DNA of 64,000 bases, from the NCBI RefSeq assembly GCF_018991925.1, contig NW_024720711.1:6640087-6704086 (forward strand), read 5' to 3'. Under the pieces are notes generated by a model, which ran no database searches, was not told where the DNA came from, and saw nothing but the letters and a program-made list of their open reading frames with translations. The DNA comes from Homarus americanus (Eukaryota > Arthropoda > Malacostraca > Decapoda > Nephropidae). Within the stretch, counting starts at the first letter, position 1; every line of letters begins with the position of its first letter. Position numbers and translations under genes: made by a program. Of this stretch, positions 1 through 9,633 are shown piece after piece.

Positions 1-117
1 CCCTCCTAAACCTAAACTTATCCAACTTGAATCTGATGTTCCGAGTCCTATCCTGTTCGGATATTATAAGAACTTTATCTATATCACCTTTATTGATTCC
101 TTTCACCCACTTGAATA
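1..117 (-). mobile_element. CR1-like LINE fragment A (C-terminal tail of ORF2, runs off the window)
   Basis: Reading the minus strand from 117 to 1 gives an uninterrupted CR1-type C-terminal segment with EVFKWVKGINKGD and then a KLDKFRFRR motif. The same motif occurs in the fragments at 124-417 and 21181-21390, so this is another copy of the same family. It is cut by the window start. Its upstream side abuts the 3' end of fragment B at about 118, so the two lie head to tail. It is not a host gene. Confidence 0.8.
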
Positions 118-413
118 CTTCTATCATAAGAACATAAGAATGGAGGAAACTGCAGCGGGCCTATTGGCCCATACTGGGCAGTCCCTATTGCTCATATGAG
201 CATTCAACCTATGTTTGAAGCAATTCAGCGTATTCGAGTTAATGATGATATTTGGTAACTTGTTCCATTCATCCACTACTCTGTTTCCAAACCAGTGTTT
301 ACCTATTTCACGCCTAAATCTAAATTTGTCTAATTTAAAACCATTGTTACGAGTTCGCTCCTGGTTGGATAGTTTGAGTACCTTTGTAATGTCCCCTTTG
401 TTTAGCCCTGCCT

Positions 414-1195
414 TCACTTATACACCTCTATCAGGTCGCCCCTCGCTCTACGTCTCTCAAGGGAGTGCAAATTAAGATGCTTCAACCTGTCTCTATACTC
501 AAGGTTCCTAATGCCCGGGATTAGTCTTGTCATTCTCCTCTGAATTCTTTCCAAGGATTCTATATCCATTCTGTAATACGGTGACCAGAACTGAACTGCG
601 TAATCCAGGTGTGGTCTCACAAGAGCAAGATACAGTTTTAGGATGACCTCGCTAGTCTTGTAACTAACACTCCTTTGTATGAACCCAAGTACTTTATTAG
701 CCTTGTTACGAGCAAAAACACATTGTTTACTTGGCTTAAGGTTCCTACTTATCATTACTCCTAAATCTCTCTCGCAGTCGGATTTCTCTATGGCATCGTT
801 GTTCATCTGGTATCTGGTTTCCCTGTTTACATCTCCTATACTGAGTACTTTACATTTGTCGACGTTGAATTTCATCTGCCATTTTTCAGACCATTCGAAA
901 AATTTGTTTAGATCTTCCTTTAGTTTTGCCGAGTCCTCGTCAGATTTGATAACACGTCCTATTTTAGTGTCATCAGCAAATTTACTTATGTTGCTGTCAA
1001 TGCCGATATCTATGTCGTTTATGTATATAATAAATAATAATGGTCCAAGTACTGAGCCTTGGGGAACTCCACTTGTGACGTTGCTCCAATGGGACTTAGT
1101 GCCGTTAATGCTCACTCGTTGTTTCCTGTCCTGTAACCACGCCCTAATCCATTTAAGGGTGTCACCTTTGATGCCATGAGCTTCTACCTTTCTAA
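414..1195 (-). pseudogene. CR1 reverse transcriptase ORF remnant, palm to thumb
   Basis: This is the open stretch of fragment B, about 260 codons on the minus strand from RLIRKVEAHG to EVYK. It holds the RT palm motif B and the FADD catalytic pair of the metal-binding aspartates. The upstream aspartate of motif A (YLDFSKAF) lies in another frame after a one-base loss near 1197. The downstream tail (124-417) is in a third frame after a second one-base loss near 416. It looks relatively young because only these two lesions interrupt about 1.1 kb. No start codon of the native protein is present. Confidence 0.85.
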
Positions 1196-1248
1196 TTAGT
1201 CTTTCGTGGGGACTCTGTCGAAGGCTTTGCTAAAGTCGAGATATACCA

Positions 1249-1305
1249 CATCATAATTGTGCCCCTGCACATCATAATTGTGCCCCTGCACATCATAATT
1301 GTGCC
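1249..1305 (-). repeat. 21-bp tandem triplication inside RT motif A
   Basis: The unit reading CACAATTATGATGTGCAGGG plus one g on the minus strand occurs twice in full and once in part (1249-1269, 1270-1290, 1291-1305). It repeats the residues HNYDVQG in frame just before VYLDFSKAFDR. The length is a multiple of three, so the frame is kept through the repeat. It sits exactly at the junction between fragment B and fragment C. Confidence 0.9.
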
Positions 1306-1600
1306 ATATCTCCCGCACTCTTCGTCTTTCTAGGGAATTCAAGTTTAGTTTCTTTAACCTATCCTGATATGGAAGTTTTCTAAGTCCCGGAATCATTTTC
1401 GTCATTCTTCGCTGCACCGACTCTAGTGAATTGATATCCATTCTATAATAAGGGCACTAGAACTGAACCGCATAATGGAGGTGCGGCCTGACTAGCGCAA
1501 GATATAGTTGCAATAAGACCTCTGCACTCTTATTACTTACACTTCTAGATATAAAACCCAATACTCTGTTTGCCCTATTTCGAACAATAACGCACACCCT
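1306..1600 (-). mobile_element. CR1-like LINE fragment C (thumb region only)
   Basis: The minus strand encodes RNRANRVLGFISRSVSNKS, ALVRPHLHYAVQF, an in-frame TAG, then PYYRMDINSLESVQRRMTKM and LNSLERRRVRE. This matches the thumb section of fragment B (LVRPHLDYAVQF, MDIESLERIQRRM) and is a separate, more diverged copy. It stops at about 1306, where fragment B's motif A begins, giving an ORF (1196-1441) that is a chimera of two elements. The upstream end near 1600 fades into unrelated sequence. Confidence 0.8.
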
Positions 1601-1851
1601 ACCTGACCACTAACAAAACAAAGCTGGAGGTGTTTCTGATCTCCGCAAAATAAAAAAAAATAAAGCACCGTCAAACACCTGTCAGATTAATGATACTGAC
1701 AAATGTGACAATATCAATTTGCAACAAAGACACATATACACAGTTACACACCCTCAAACCCACCAGCAACAAATACAAACAACAACAACACTCCATCGTG
1801 GTGGCTGTTACATTTGACAACACACAGAAATAAATGTCCTCGTTGAATACA

Positions 1852-2449
1852 CCAACACTGTACAACACATCACATTCCAACACTGTACAACACATCACAT
1901 TCCAACACTGTACAACACATCACATTCCAACACTGTACAACACATCACATTCCAACACTGTACAACACATCACACACCAACACTGTACAACACATCACAC
2001 ACCAACACTGTACAACACATCACACACCAACACTGTACAACACATCACACACCAACACTGTATAACACATCACATTCCAACACTGTACAGCACATCACAC
2101 ACCAACACTGTACAGCACATCACACACCAACACTGTACAACACATCACACTTCCAACACTGTACAACACATCACACACCAACACTGTACAACACATCACA
2201 CACCAACACTGTACAACACATCACACGCCAACACTGCACAACACATCACACGCCAACACTGTACAACACATCACACGCCAACACTGTACAACACATCACA
2301 CACCAACACTGTACAACACATCACACACCAACACTGTACAACACATCACACACCAACACTGTACAACACATCACACGCCAACACTGTACAACACATTACA
2401 CGCCAACACTGTACAACACATCACACACCAACACTGTACAACACATCAC
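1852..2449 (+). repeat. 25-bp minisatellite, about 24 copies
   Basis: The unit is close to CCAACACTGTACAACACATC plus acaca or acatt. The first five copies end in the att form and later ones in aca or acg, so the array has diverged blockwise. One copy near 2150 has a one-base insertion. Because 25 is not a multiple of three and the unit lacks stops in every phase, the array produces a 230-codon open frame with a 25-residue period. That frame is an artefact, not a protein. Confidence 0.97.
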
Positions 2450-2520
2450 TGTCAAGTGAATGTGACGTATGGTTGAAGGGCCAGATTTTTAACTGTGACA
2501 GCCAGTTTTACAGTTGCCAA

Positions 2521-2770
2521 TCCTGACTGGCTGTGTAATAAGTGACTGACTGACTGGATGACCGAGTAAGTGAATGCACAAGTGATTGTGTAAATGAACG
2601 AGTCGCTGACTGAATAACTGTATAAATAAGTGACTGGCTGACAAATTGACTGAATAACTAGGCTAACTGAAGAAATGAGGGATTGACTGACTGACTGAGT
2701 GAACGAATGCTGTGTAAATAACTGATTGACTGACTGTCTTGACTGAATAACTGACTTTACGAACTGAGTA
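2521..2770 (+). repeat. Degenerate (TGAC)n-derived tract
   Basis: This is an old, interrupted tetranucleotide expansion built on TGACTGACTGAATAACTG-like pieces. No coding potential is visible. Confidence 0.8.
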
Positions 2771-3920
2771 TTGTATTAGCTCGGCCACCGCGTCAGCTTA
2801 AAAGAACACACACACAAAAAATACGTTCTGTAAACTCTTAATGTATTCGTTTATTATCTCTTAAGAGTTGAAGGTTGCGGAAACTAAGACCTAGTGAACG
2901 GTGCTTAATAAACCTGGTAGTTGAAGCACCAAAAAACTACGACCTAGTGAACGGTGCCTGACAACCGTAACAGATGAAAAATATAAATTATATACGGTTA
3001 AATGTACACAAAGAATTTTATCTATTTTATCTGATAAGAAAAAACTTTATCCCTGGATGAACATTTATTTCGCGTTATAGAAACCTGGACAAGTAAATGA
3101 AAATATGTGATGCGTTGAATATGACACGGACAGACGGACACAGATATTACATTTAACGGAAAGGTTTGAAGCCTAGCATGTGTGATGATATCAAGAGGCT
3201 TGTCACGCTGGGCAATATTCTGATAATGTGCAAACTCTGCTTCCACGATTTACAATTTGAGAGCCTTTACAACACCTAGTTACCTATATGTCTATGTATA
3301 ATATATAATACATTCAGTATATAAATAACACAAACATACATACATAGACACAAGTATATAAACACAACACAAACAATACATACCGTAAACGTATATGTAA
3401 TTTCAATTTGCCATAGTTCGCTCAAGGGGTCACACTTTTGATGAAACTCCTATAAACACGACTCCTAAACACTAATGCAATCATACTTACATATGCAGAC
3501 AGAAAGACGGACACACAAACGTCTGACTACTGTGTGTGTGTGCTCCTAATATCCTCAACAATGTTTACAAACAGGAAATCACAACAAACACCCATCGGTT
3601 TCCCGCTCTAGTTATTCCTGTCCTTCACTTCCTCTGCTTATCTTTCACTGTTTACATTCTCTCTTTCTTCATCTTGTTCTTTAACTTGTTCTTCTCGTTC
3701 TTCATCTTGTTCTTCCTTTCCAGTTATCGCTACAGTTGTTTCCTCTCGTTCATCCCCGTCAGTACAGCACATAACTACCCACAAACAGCTGTGGCCGAGA
3801 AACTGTTCTATCACTTTAGCTTACCGGGAGACCAGGGAAAACCTCACTCCGCCGGGGCCGCCATTCACTCCATCGGGGCCACCATTCACTCTCATTTTAC
3901 TAAGGGGACCACTTTCAGAC
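2771..3920. other. No gene recognised; AT-rich spacer with a small duplication
   Basis: The phrase GACCTAGTGAACGGTGC occurs twice about 50 bp apart (near 2889 and 2940). The rest is AT-rich (3250-3420) followed by a pyrimidine-rich stretch (3600-3740). The open frame at 3536-3952 is mostly a translation of that pyrimidine tract and runs into the next minisatellite, so I do not call it a gene. Confidence 0.6.
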
Positions 3921-4116
3921 TTAATTGTGTGGCCACGTTCTCCCTCCCTTAATTGCGTGGCCACGTCCATCCTCCCTTGACTGTGTGGCCACGTTCCCCC
4001 TCCTTTGACTGTGTGGCCACGTTCCCCCTCCCTTGACTGTGTGGCCACGTGCTCCCTCCCTTGACTGTGTGGTCACGTTGCCCCTCCCTTGACTGCGTGG
4101 CCACGTTCTCTGCCCG
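3921..4116 (+). repeat. 28-bp minisatellite, 7 copies
   Basis: The units start at 3921, 3949, 3977, 4005, 4033, 4061 and 4089. The core is TTGACTGTGTGGCCACGTTC followed by cccctccc. It carries a TGGCCA palindrome in nearly every unit. The copies differ by a few substitutions. Confidence 0.96.
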
Positions 4117-4206
4117 AAATATTAAGGGCCGGTTGGCTTAACATATCGGACAGCTAATATTACTAAGATCGTTCAACGCTTGGTCCATCCCTGGGTTATT
4201 GTATTC

Positions 4207-4207
<1 letters not shown>

Positions 4208-4252
<45 letters not shown>
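4208..4252 (+). repeat. (CA)n microsatellite
   Basis: An uninterrupted run of about 22 CA units. Confidence 0.98.
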
Positions 4253-4253
<1 letters not shown>

Positions 4254-4825
4254 TGCCATATAGCAACATTTGGCATTTCAATGATTAAATAAAACTTTCA
4301 CTTATATATACAACAATTATCTTCCAACAGGATTGATCTAAAAGTAAACTTGACTGATAATAATATACTGTAATCTGATATTAAAGTAATTAAAACCCAC
4401 ACACAACGCTTCCGTGACGCCTGCTGGACCACCACTCCACGACCCCCTGACGGAGACACGATGATCCTCCCCATACTGGCCAGATATTATGTAAATAATA
4501 TTGATTATGTGTTAAAGGAATATCCTTCCTTCCTTAGGCTTTAGTAAGCCCCTTTATAATATTTATACTGTATATACTTGTGACACTTGCCAGATTAAAA
4601 TGAATTATTCCTCACCTCACCATTCCTCATATCAAAGCAGTGTAATGGTATTGATGAGACGTATAATCGATTATGGTAAATTCTTCTTCTACCACACAGA
4701 TGTTATAGCATCGATATTACGTATAATCGGTTACAGCATAATTCTTCATTCTACGTGGGCATAATAGTACCACACATTACCTTCTGTACAATCGGTCACT
4801 CAAAGTTACTTCGGTAAGGTCTGGC
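4253..4825. other. No gene recognised; AT-rich spacer
   Basis: Two short phrases recur about 80 bp apart (ACGTATAATCG near 4660 and 4720), which hints at an old local duplication. There is no coding ORF, TIR or tRNA-like box. Confidence 0.5.
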
Positions 4826-4972
4826 CTGGGTAGGGAGGGAGGAGGGGAGGTAGGGAGGAAGGAAGGAAGGGAGGTAGGAGAGGGAGGAAGGAAGGGAGGT
4901 AGGAGAGGGAGGAAGGGAGGGGAGGGAGGGAGGGGAGAGAGGGGAGAGAGAGGGGAGGGAGGTAGAGGGTGG
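4826..4972 (+). repeat. Polypurine GGGA/GGAA tract
   Basis: About 150 bp of nearly pure purine made of GGGAGGAAGG and GGGAGGTAGG-like units. The proline and serine rich frame on the opposite strand is only its translation. Confidence 0.95.
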
Positions 4973-5544
4973 GGCGAGCGCGTCGACAGAAGGCATTAAG
5001 ATAAATCTACTGAGTTATTACACTGGGATTACAGCTGGCAGCCGCTACAATTATTCACCAAATGTTTGCAGAATTTCCTCCCGCCTCCTGACAATAGAAT
5101 ATACAGTATATGCGTAAATGTGCGGTGAAGGCTAGAGAGAGTTGGGCAGGAATACTGTATCGCTTCTACGCTACGAATGCATTTATGGACGTCAGTGGTC
5201 AGCCGGTATATATTGTAAATATTGTGGTTCACGTTCCCAGCAGGAGGCGCGTTACTGCTAAATCCTTTCCCGCGGTAGTTATTATTTTAATGAGAAATAT
5301 TGTAAATGCTGTACACAGTTTCGCAGTGCTTTTAGTAATATTGTAAATACGGCTTCGTGATGTTATTAATAAGTTGTATTGTCCATGCGCTTTCGTATTG
5401 TAGTTTTTATTGGGTATAATAGTAAATCCTCTTTTGTGATGTATATAAAATGAGTAATATTTTGGGTAAGTAAAAATATCCTAACTTTTTTCGCTAATGT
5501 TGTCATGCCGCCAATGTTATTGTGATGGCGGCTCTGTGATTGGC

Positions 5545-5556
5545 TGACACACACAA

Positions 5557-5603
<47 letters not shown>
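5545..5603 (+). repeat. (CA)n then (GTAC)n compound microsatellite
   Basis: A broken (CA)n run gives way to CGTACGTACGTACG, directly followed at about 5604 by the 5' truncation point of a LINE fragment. Confidence 0.95.
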
Positions 5604-5604
<1 letters not shown>

Positions 5605-6335
5605 ACGTACGTACGTCAGTGAACTTGTCAAATCCTCCAGTTTCCGTCTCCACCTCCTCTGCCAACTCAAGACCCTCGGAGTTCTTGCGCCGGAGCTCCT
5701 CATTGTTTACTCAACATTCATACTTCCCAAGCTCACCTATGCCTCCCCTACCTGGTCTTCCTCCCCAAATCCCACACAACGTAAACACCTAGAAAAAGTG
5801 CAAAAGAGGGCATGCAAGATTATTCTCTCCCGTTCCTATTCCACATATCAAGAAACGCTCAACACACTGACCCTTTCGGCTCTCTCTGACCGTCACCACG
5901 ACCTCATCTGCAAATTTGTTGAGAAGCTTCAGAACCATCCTCGACACCGGCTCGTACTACCACCCGAGATCCCTCGTTCGAGAATTGCTGAATTGCTGTT
6001 CGACACCACAACCGCATCCAGCCCATACGAACACGTACTTATCGTACTTGTCGCTATAAGAACAGCCCAGTCCCAACCATTGTAAAAATTATCAATAACT
6101 TGTAATCAACCAGTGTATTCACTCTCAGTCAATCTTACTTTTTGCAATGTCACTATGTTGAAATGCCCTGTAGTATGACCTTCTCGCCACCTAGTCATTA
6201 TACATCATATTTGTATCACTTATGTTACTTGTATATTATTTGTAAATCAAGTGACCCATTCCCCAATTATGCAACTGTATATTTTCAGCCTTCCGGCTGC
6301 CATGCTCTTTCAATAAACGTTAATTATTATTATTT
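5604..6335 (+). mobile_element. LINE family 2 copy 1: C-terminal RT thumb plus 3' UTR
   Basis: From 5613 the plus strand encodes SELVKSSSFRLHLL, LPKLTYASPTWSS, RKHLEKVQKRACKI and HRLVLPPEIPRSRIAE. This matches the minus-strand copy at 9634-10678 nearly residue for residue. It is a non-LTR element of the broad jockey/CR1/L2 group. It starts after motif C, so it is strongly 5'-truncated. An 8-bp tandem duplication of GAATTGCT near 5990-6000 shifts the frame, so the true C-terminus (ending KIINN) is in another phase near 6080-6100. The 3' UTR ends in a small hairpin, CAATAAA and an (ATT)n tail at 6321-6335. Confidence 0.87.
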
Positions 6336-6336
6336 G

Positions 6337-6352
6337 CACACACACACACATC
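6337..6352 (+). repeat. Short (CA)n next to LINE tail
   Basis: Eight CA units directly after the (ATT)n tail of LINE family 2 copy 1. Confidence 0.95.
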
Positions 6353-6698
6353 CTTGACCACCGTAGGGTCGAGACCTATTCAGGCGCTGCTCCTGCTGAG
6401 CAGTGGTCCCCCTTGGCCAATGTTCGGCCCATTCCCCAAGTCCCTCTCCCCGACCCATCCTCACCACCGGGATATCAACATAATCAAAAGAGACAATTTC
6501 GTTTCGGAAAGAAGTGGGATCAGTGTTGAACAGGACTAGTGAGAGCCGTGACCCACCAGTGAGATAAGCACGGCTGGGAACTGACCTCCATCTTCTGACA
6601 AGGATGTGCGAATCAGTCCACCCTGGGAACAACAGTGGGTCGGCTTCACACCTGACTTCAAAATAACACAACACCACCCAGTAGGGTGGGGTACTGTG

Positions 6699-7336
6699 AC
6701 ACCACCTCATACCACCCGGTGACCCCATAACCATGTGAGGTCCTTCATACCAACACCCAAGGACGAGTTACTACACCACGAGGAACACCACACCACCCGG
6801 CGTCCCGATGACTACGTGAAGTAATCCATATCAACACCCGAGGACGAGTTACTGCACCACGTGAACACCACACCACCCGGCGTCCCCATGACCAAGTGAG
6901 GTTCTTCATATCAACACCCGAGGACGAGTTACTGTAACACGTGAACACCACACCACCCGGTGTTCCCATGACCACGTGAGGTCCTTCATATCAACACCCG
7001 AGGACGAGTTACTGCACCACGTGAACACCACACCACCCGGTGTCCCCATGACCACGTGAGGTCCTTCATATCAACACCCGAGGACGAGTTACTGCACCAC
7101 GTGAACACCACACCACCCGGTGTCCCATGACCACGTGAGGTCCTTCATATCAACACCCGAGGACGAGTTACTGCACCACGTGAAAACCACACCACCCGGT
7201 GTTCCCATGACCACGTGAGGTCCTTCATATCAACACCCGAGGACGAGTTACTGCACCACGTGAACACCACACCACCCGGTGTCCCCATGACCACGTGAGG
7301 TCCTTCATATCAACACCCGAGGACGAGTTACTGCAC
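6699..7336 (+). repeat. 80-bp minisatellite, about 8 copies (left part)
   Basis: The phrase AGGACGAGTTACTGCACCAC recurs at about 6760, 6841, 6921, 7001, 7081, 7160, 7240 and 7320, a period of 79-81 bp. Each unit also carries CACGTG-type motifs (ACCACGTGAGG, ACCACGTGAAC). The array is interrupted after 7336 by a LINE insertion and resumes at 8144. Minus-strand frames across it (6330-6975) are repeat translations. Confidence 0.95.
7332..7336 (+). repeat. Left target-site duplication TGCAC of LINE family 3
   Basis: TGCAC here is repeated at 8144-8148 on the other side of the insertion. Rejoining the flanks at this pentamer restores a normal 80-bp repeat unit. Confidence 0.75.
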
Positions 7337-7806
7337 TCGCCAAACTCGCGTCTAACAAAGACACCATTGAATACAATTTGGGTCTGTCAAAAAGAACCCT
7401 TAAAACTGTAATTAGGAAAGAACTTATTGATGAGTTTGACGCAAGTAGACTAGTGCAAACAGGCACTAGTCGATCCATAGGTTACCATGATGAGATGTAT
7501 CAAGTGAAACATGTATATGGAGCAAGTAACAAGATCACTAGATTACAAGATGTTGTAACCGCTAGATTAAGGTTAGGATATAAGTACCTTTGGCAGTATG
7601 TTCCTCAACCAGATGAAAACAAAACTAAATGTAAAGTGTGTGGCCATACATATGGCCACACACTTAAACACTACGTCCTCAACTGTGTGAAGATAGAACC
7701 TTTTAGGGACAGGTCCAAGCACACTGTGTGTGAAATGGCACAACACTTCATCTCTAATGGCAAGATAGCCGACATATTAAGATTGTATCCACTTTTTTGC
7801 ACTTAG
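7336..7806 (+). pseudogene. C-terminal domain of LINE family 3 ORF with a CCHC-like motif
   Basis: The frame is open from the insertion point (LAKLASNKDTIEYN) to the stop at 7806, about 156 codons. It contains VTARLRLGYKYLW followed by CKVCGHTYGHTLKHYVLNC, a Cys/His cluster of the kind found after the RT domain in several LINE clades. No RT catalytic motif is present because the 5' part was never copied. There is no lesion inside this stretch, which points to a fairly recent insertion. Taken alone it could be mistaken for a small zinc-binding host protein; the 3' UTR, tail and target duplication argue against that. Confidence 0.8.
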
Positions 7807-8143
7807 TAACTATATCAGTTCTCATGTACAGAACCAAATACGCAATGTGCTTGAATACCTCTCACGTAAATAAGAATAACAAAGTGTGAGGCCAGACATA
7901 CTGCCTCACACGCCTGTACTCACGCATTTGTGAATAAGTTACCCTTTATATATAAAACTAAACAAATAATGTAATTGAAATACTGTGTAACATTCAGTGC
8001 CATAATATCCTGACAACGGGGGTTAATAATTATGACCCTTTGTAAACTCTACTCTGTAATCCTTTTGCGCTACCGCTCACAGGATGAGTGTGGGGTGCAC
8101 AATAAAGTAGCCGCTGTAAGCGGCAAAATCAAATCAAAATCAA
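7337..8143 (+). mobile_element. LINE family 3 copy 1, 5'-truncated, inserted in the minisatellite
   Basis: An 807-bp insertion holding the C-terminal end of a non-LTR retrotransposon polyprotein (open to the TAG at 7806), a 330-bp 3' UTR and an AAATC-rich tail (8124-8143). It is flanked by TGCAC at 7332-7336 and 8144-8148. The last part of the 3' UTR is found again, inverted, at 25972-26252, which confirms a dispersed family. The 5' truncation and flanking duplication are what target-primed reverse transcription produces. Confidence 0.88.
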
Positions 8144-8268
8144 TGCACCACGTGAACATCACACCACCCGGTGACCCCATGACCACGTGAGGTCCTTCAT
8201 ATCAACACCCGAGGACGAGTTACTACACCACGTGAACACCACACCACCTGGTGTCTCCATGACCAGTC
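8144..8268 (+). repeat. 80-bp minisatellite, right part
   Basis: About one and a half more units of the same repeat, with ACCCGGTGACC and CACCTGGTGTC variants, follow the LINE insertion. The array ends at about 8268. Confidence 0.9.
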
Positions 8269-8394
8269 CAGGCCCGGGCCATCAACTGTAAACTATAATA
8301 ATTTGTATGTTCAATTCATGTTCCTTCTTCTTGCAGTAATGAAAGCTCTTGTTAAACGACCCACCCACCCCATGTCCTTGTATCCAATAAGTCA

Positions 8395-8464
8395 TTTTTG
8401 TCCAATGTATATTTCCAGCTTTCGGGCTGCAGAACTTTTTCAATAAACCGTTAATCATTATTAT

Positions 8465-8469
<5 letters not shown>
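8395..8469 (+). mobile_element. LINE family 2 copy 2: 3' end only
   Basis: The last 75 bp of the family 2 3' UTR: TATATTTCCAGC, the GGGCTGC hairpin arm, TTTCAATAAACCG and an (ATT)n tail. It is directly followed by a 93-bp (AC)n array. The sequence between 8269 and 8394 could be diverged 3' UTR of the same copy, but I cannot align it by eye. Confidence 0.75.

Positions 8470-8562
<93 letters not shown>
8470..8562 (+). repeat. (AC)n microsatellite, about 46 units
   Basis: An uninterrupted dinucleotide run growing directly from the LINE family 2 tail. Cys-Val frames on the minus strand are its translation. Confidence 0.98.
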
Positions 8563-8563
<1 letters not shown>

Positions 8564-8910
8564 AATCATTGTCTAAATCACGTTATATCAATCAACACAC
8601 CACTGAAGCAGAAAATTTATCTCTCCTGACATTTATATCGATGTTCAGAGGTGAGCGTGACAATGTGTGTGTAGTGTGTAACAATGTGTGGTAAAGTTTA
8701 ACAGCGTGTGTGGTAATGTAACAGTGTGTTGTATAGTGTGGTAGAGTAGAGTAGTGTAGAGTAGAGTAGACGCCCATTAATTAATTGTTATATAAATAAA
8801 CGATAAGTCTAATACATATAAGATACTTAGTGAATTTATTTTAATCCTCTTATAACGATTAAATTAATTGAATGTTAAGTACTTGCGTGAATAGGTTATA
8901 TATTTACACC

Positions 8911-8946
<36 letters not shown>

Positions 8947-9312
8947 CGAGAGAGACGTATACGATTAGGTAAGGGATAAAAAAAAAAGAGAAGAGGTTAT
9001 AACAGAGAAAGTTTGGAAGACATTTTTTGGTGCAGGATTATATCATCAATGGACAAAACAGCGAACGATCACGCTAAACTTTACTACACCAGTGGACAAA
9101 CCCCCATCACTTTAACACACACACAGACAGAGAGACACAGAGCCAACCAGTGATAACACCAGCATATAAAGTATCGGTCAAATGCATTACTTACAGCTCT
9201 CCGGAATCGCTAACAGCCGATTTCAGGGAGCAATATATCAACGCGAGGACATAAAGAACTTGTGCTGGCCCAAAGGCTCTAGATATTGCGACTCTGAGAT
9301 GAAAAGAAATGA
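8563..9312. other. No gene recognised; spacer with GA array
   Basis: TGTGG/TAACA-rich sequence and GTAGA repeats (8655-8770), an AT-rich stretch, then an interrupted (GA)n array at 8911-8950. No coding or structural RNA signal is seen. Confidence 0.6.
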
Positions 9313-9327
9313 TTAGTGTGTGTGTGG

Positions 9328-9358
<31 letters not shown>

Positions 9359-9632
9359 GGTGGGTGGGTGGGTGGGTGTGTGTGTGTGTGTGTGTGTGTG
9401 TTGGTGGGTGGGTGTGTGTGTGTGTGTTGGTGGGTGGGGTGGGTGGGTGGGTGTGTGTGTGTTGGTGGGTGGGGGTGTGTGTGTGTGTGTGTTGGTGGGT
9501 GAGGAATTGGGTGGGGTGTGTGTGTGTGTTGGTGGGTGGAGGGTGTGTGTGTGTGTGTGTTGGTGGGTGGGGGGTGTGTGTGTGTTGGTGGGTGGGGGGG
9601 GGTGTGTGTGTGTGTGTGTTGGTGGGTGGGGG
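9313..9632 (+). repeat. Compound (TG)n / (TGGG)n array
   Basis: Alternating blocks of TG and GGTGGGTGGGTGGG, partly organised as longer units of (TG)n followed by TTGGTGGGTGGGGG. The G-rich blocks meet the GGG-spaced pattern for possible G-quadruplexes. The three overlapping open frames here are Cys/Val/Gly translations only. It abuts the (AAT)n tail of LINE family 2 copy 3. Confidence 0.96.
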
Positions 9633-9633
9633 T

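Larger units (their letters stand above)
118..1309 (-). mobile_element. CR1-like LINE fragment B: reverse transcriptase from motif A to the 3' end
   Basis: This is the longest CR1-type piece in the window. In minus-strand order it has RT motif A (YLDFSKAFDRVP, about 1206-1245), motif B (GVPQGS at 1053-1070), the catalytic FADD at 969-980, the thumb (ALVRPHLDYAVQFWSP, about 575-625), LERRRARGDLIEVYK near 414-460 and the C-terminal KLDKFRFRREIGKHWF (about 300-350). The 3' end at 118-145 carries 8-bp TTCTTATG repeats, the hallmark tail of CR1 elements. The element is dead: one base is missing near 1197 (before RLIRK) and one near 416 (after EVYK). There is no endonuclease domain, so it is 5'-truncated, as is usual for LINEs. 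Confidence 0.88.

Noticed and set aside
1834..2526. 230-codon ORF with a 25-residue repeat
   Set aside because: The residue period equals the base period of the 25-bp array, as expected for a stop-free unit in all phases.
7378..7806. Small zinc-binding host protein
   Set aside because: The frame is open upstream to the insertion point, followed by a LINE 3' UTR and tail with target duplication; a second copy of the UTR exists at 25972.
8282..8569. Cys-Val repeat ORF (and similar at 46234, 48549, 22399)
   Set aside because: Translations of CA/TG dinucleotide arrays.
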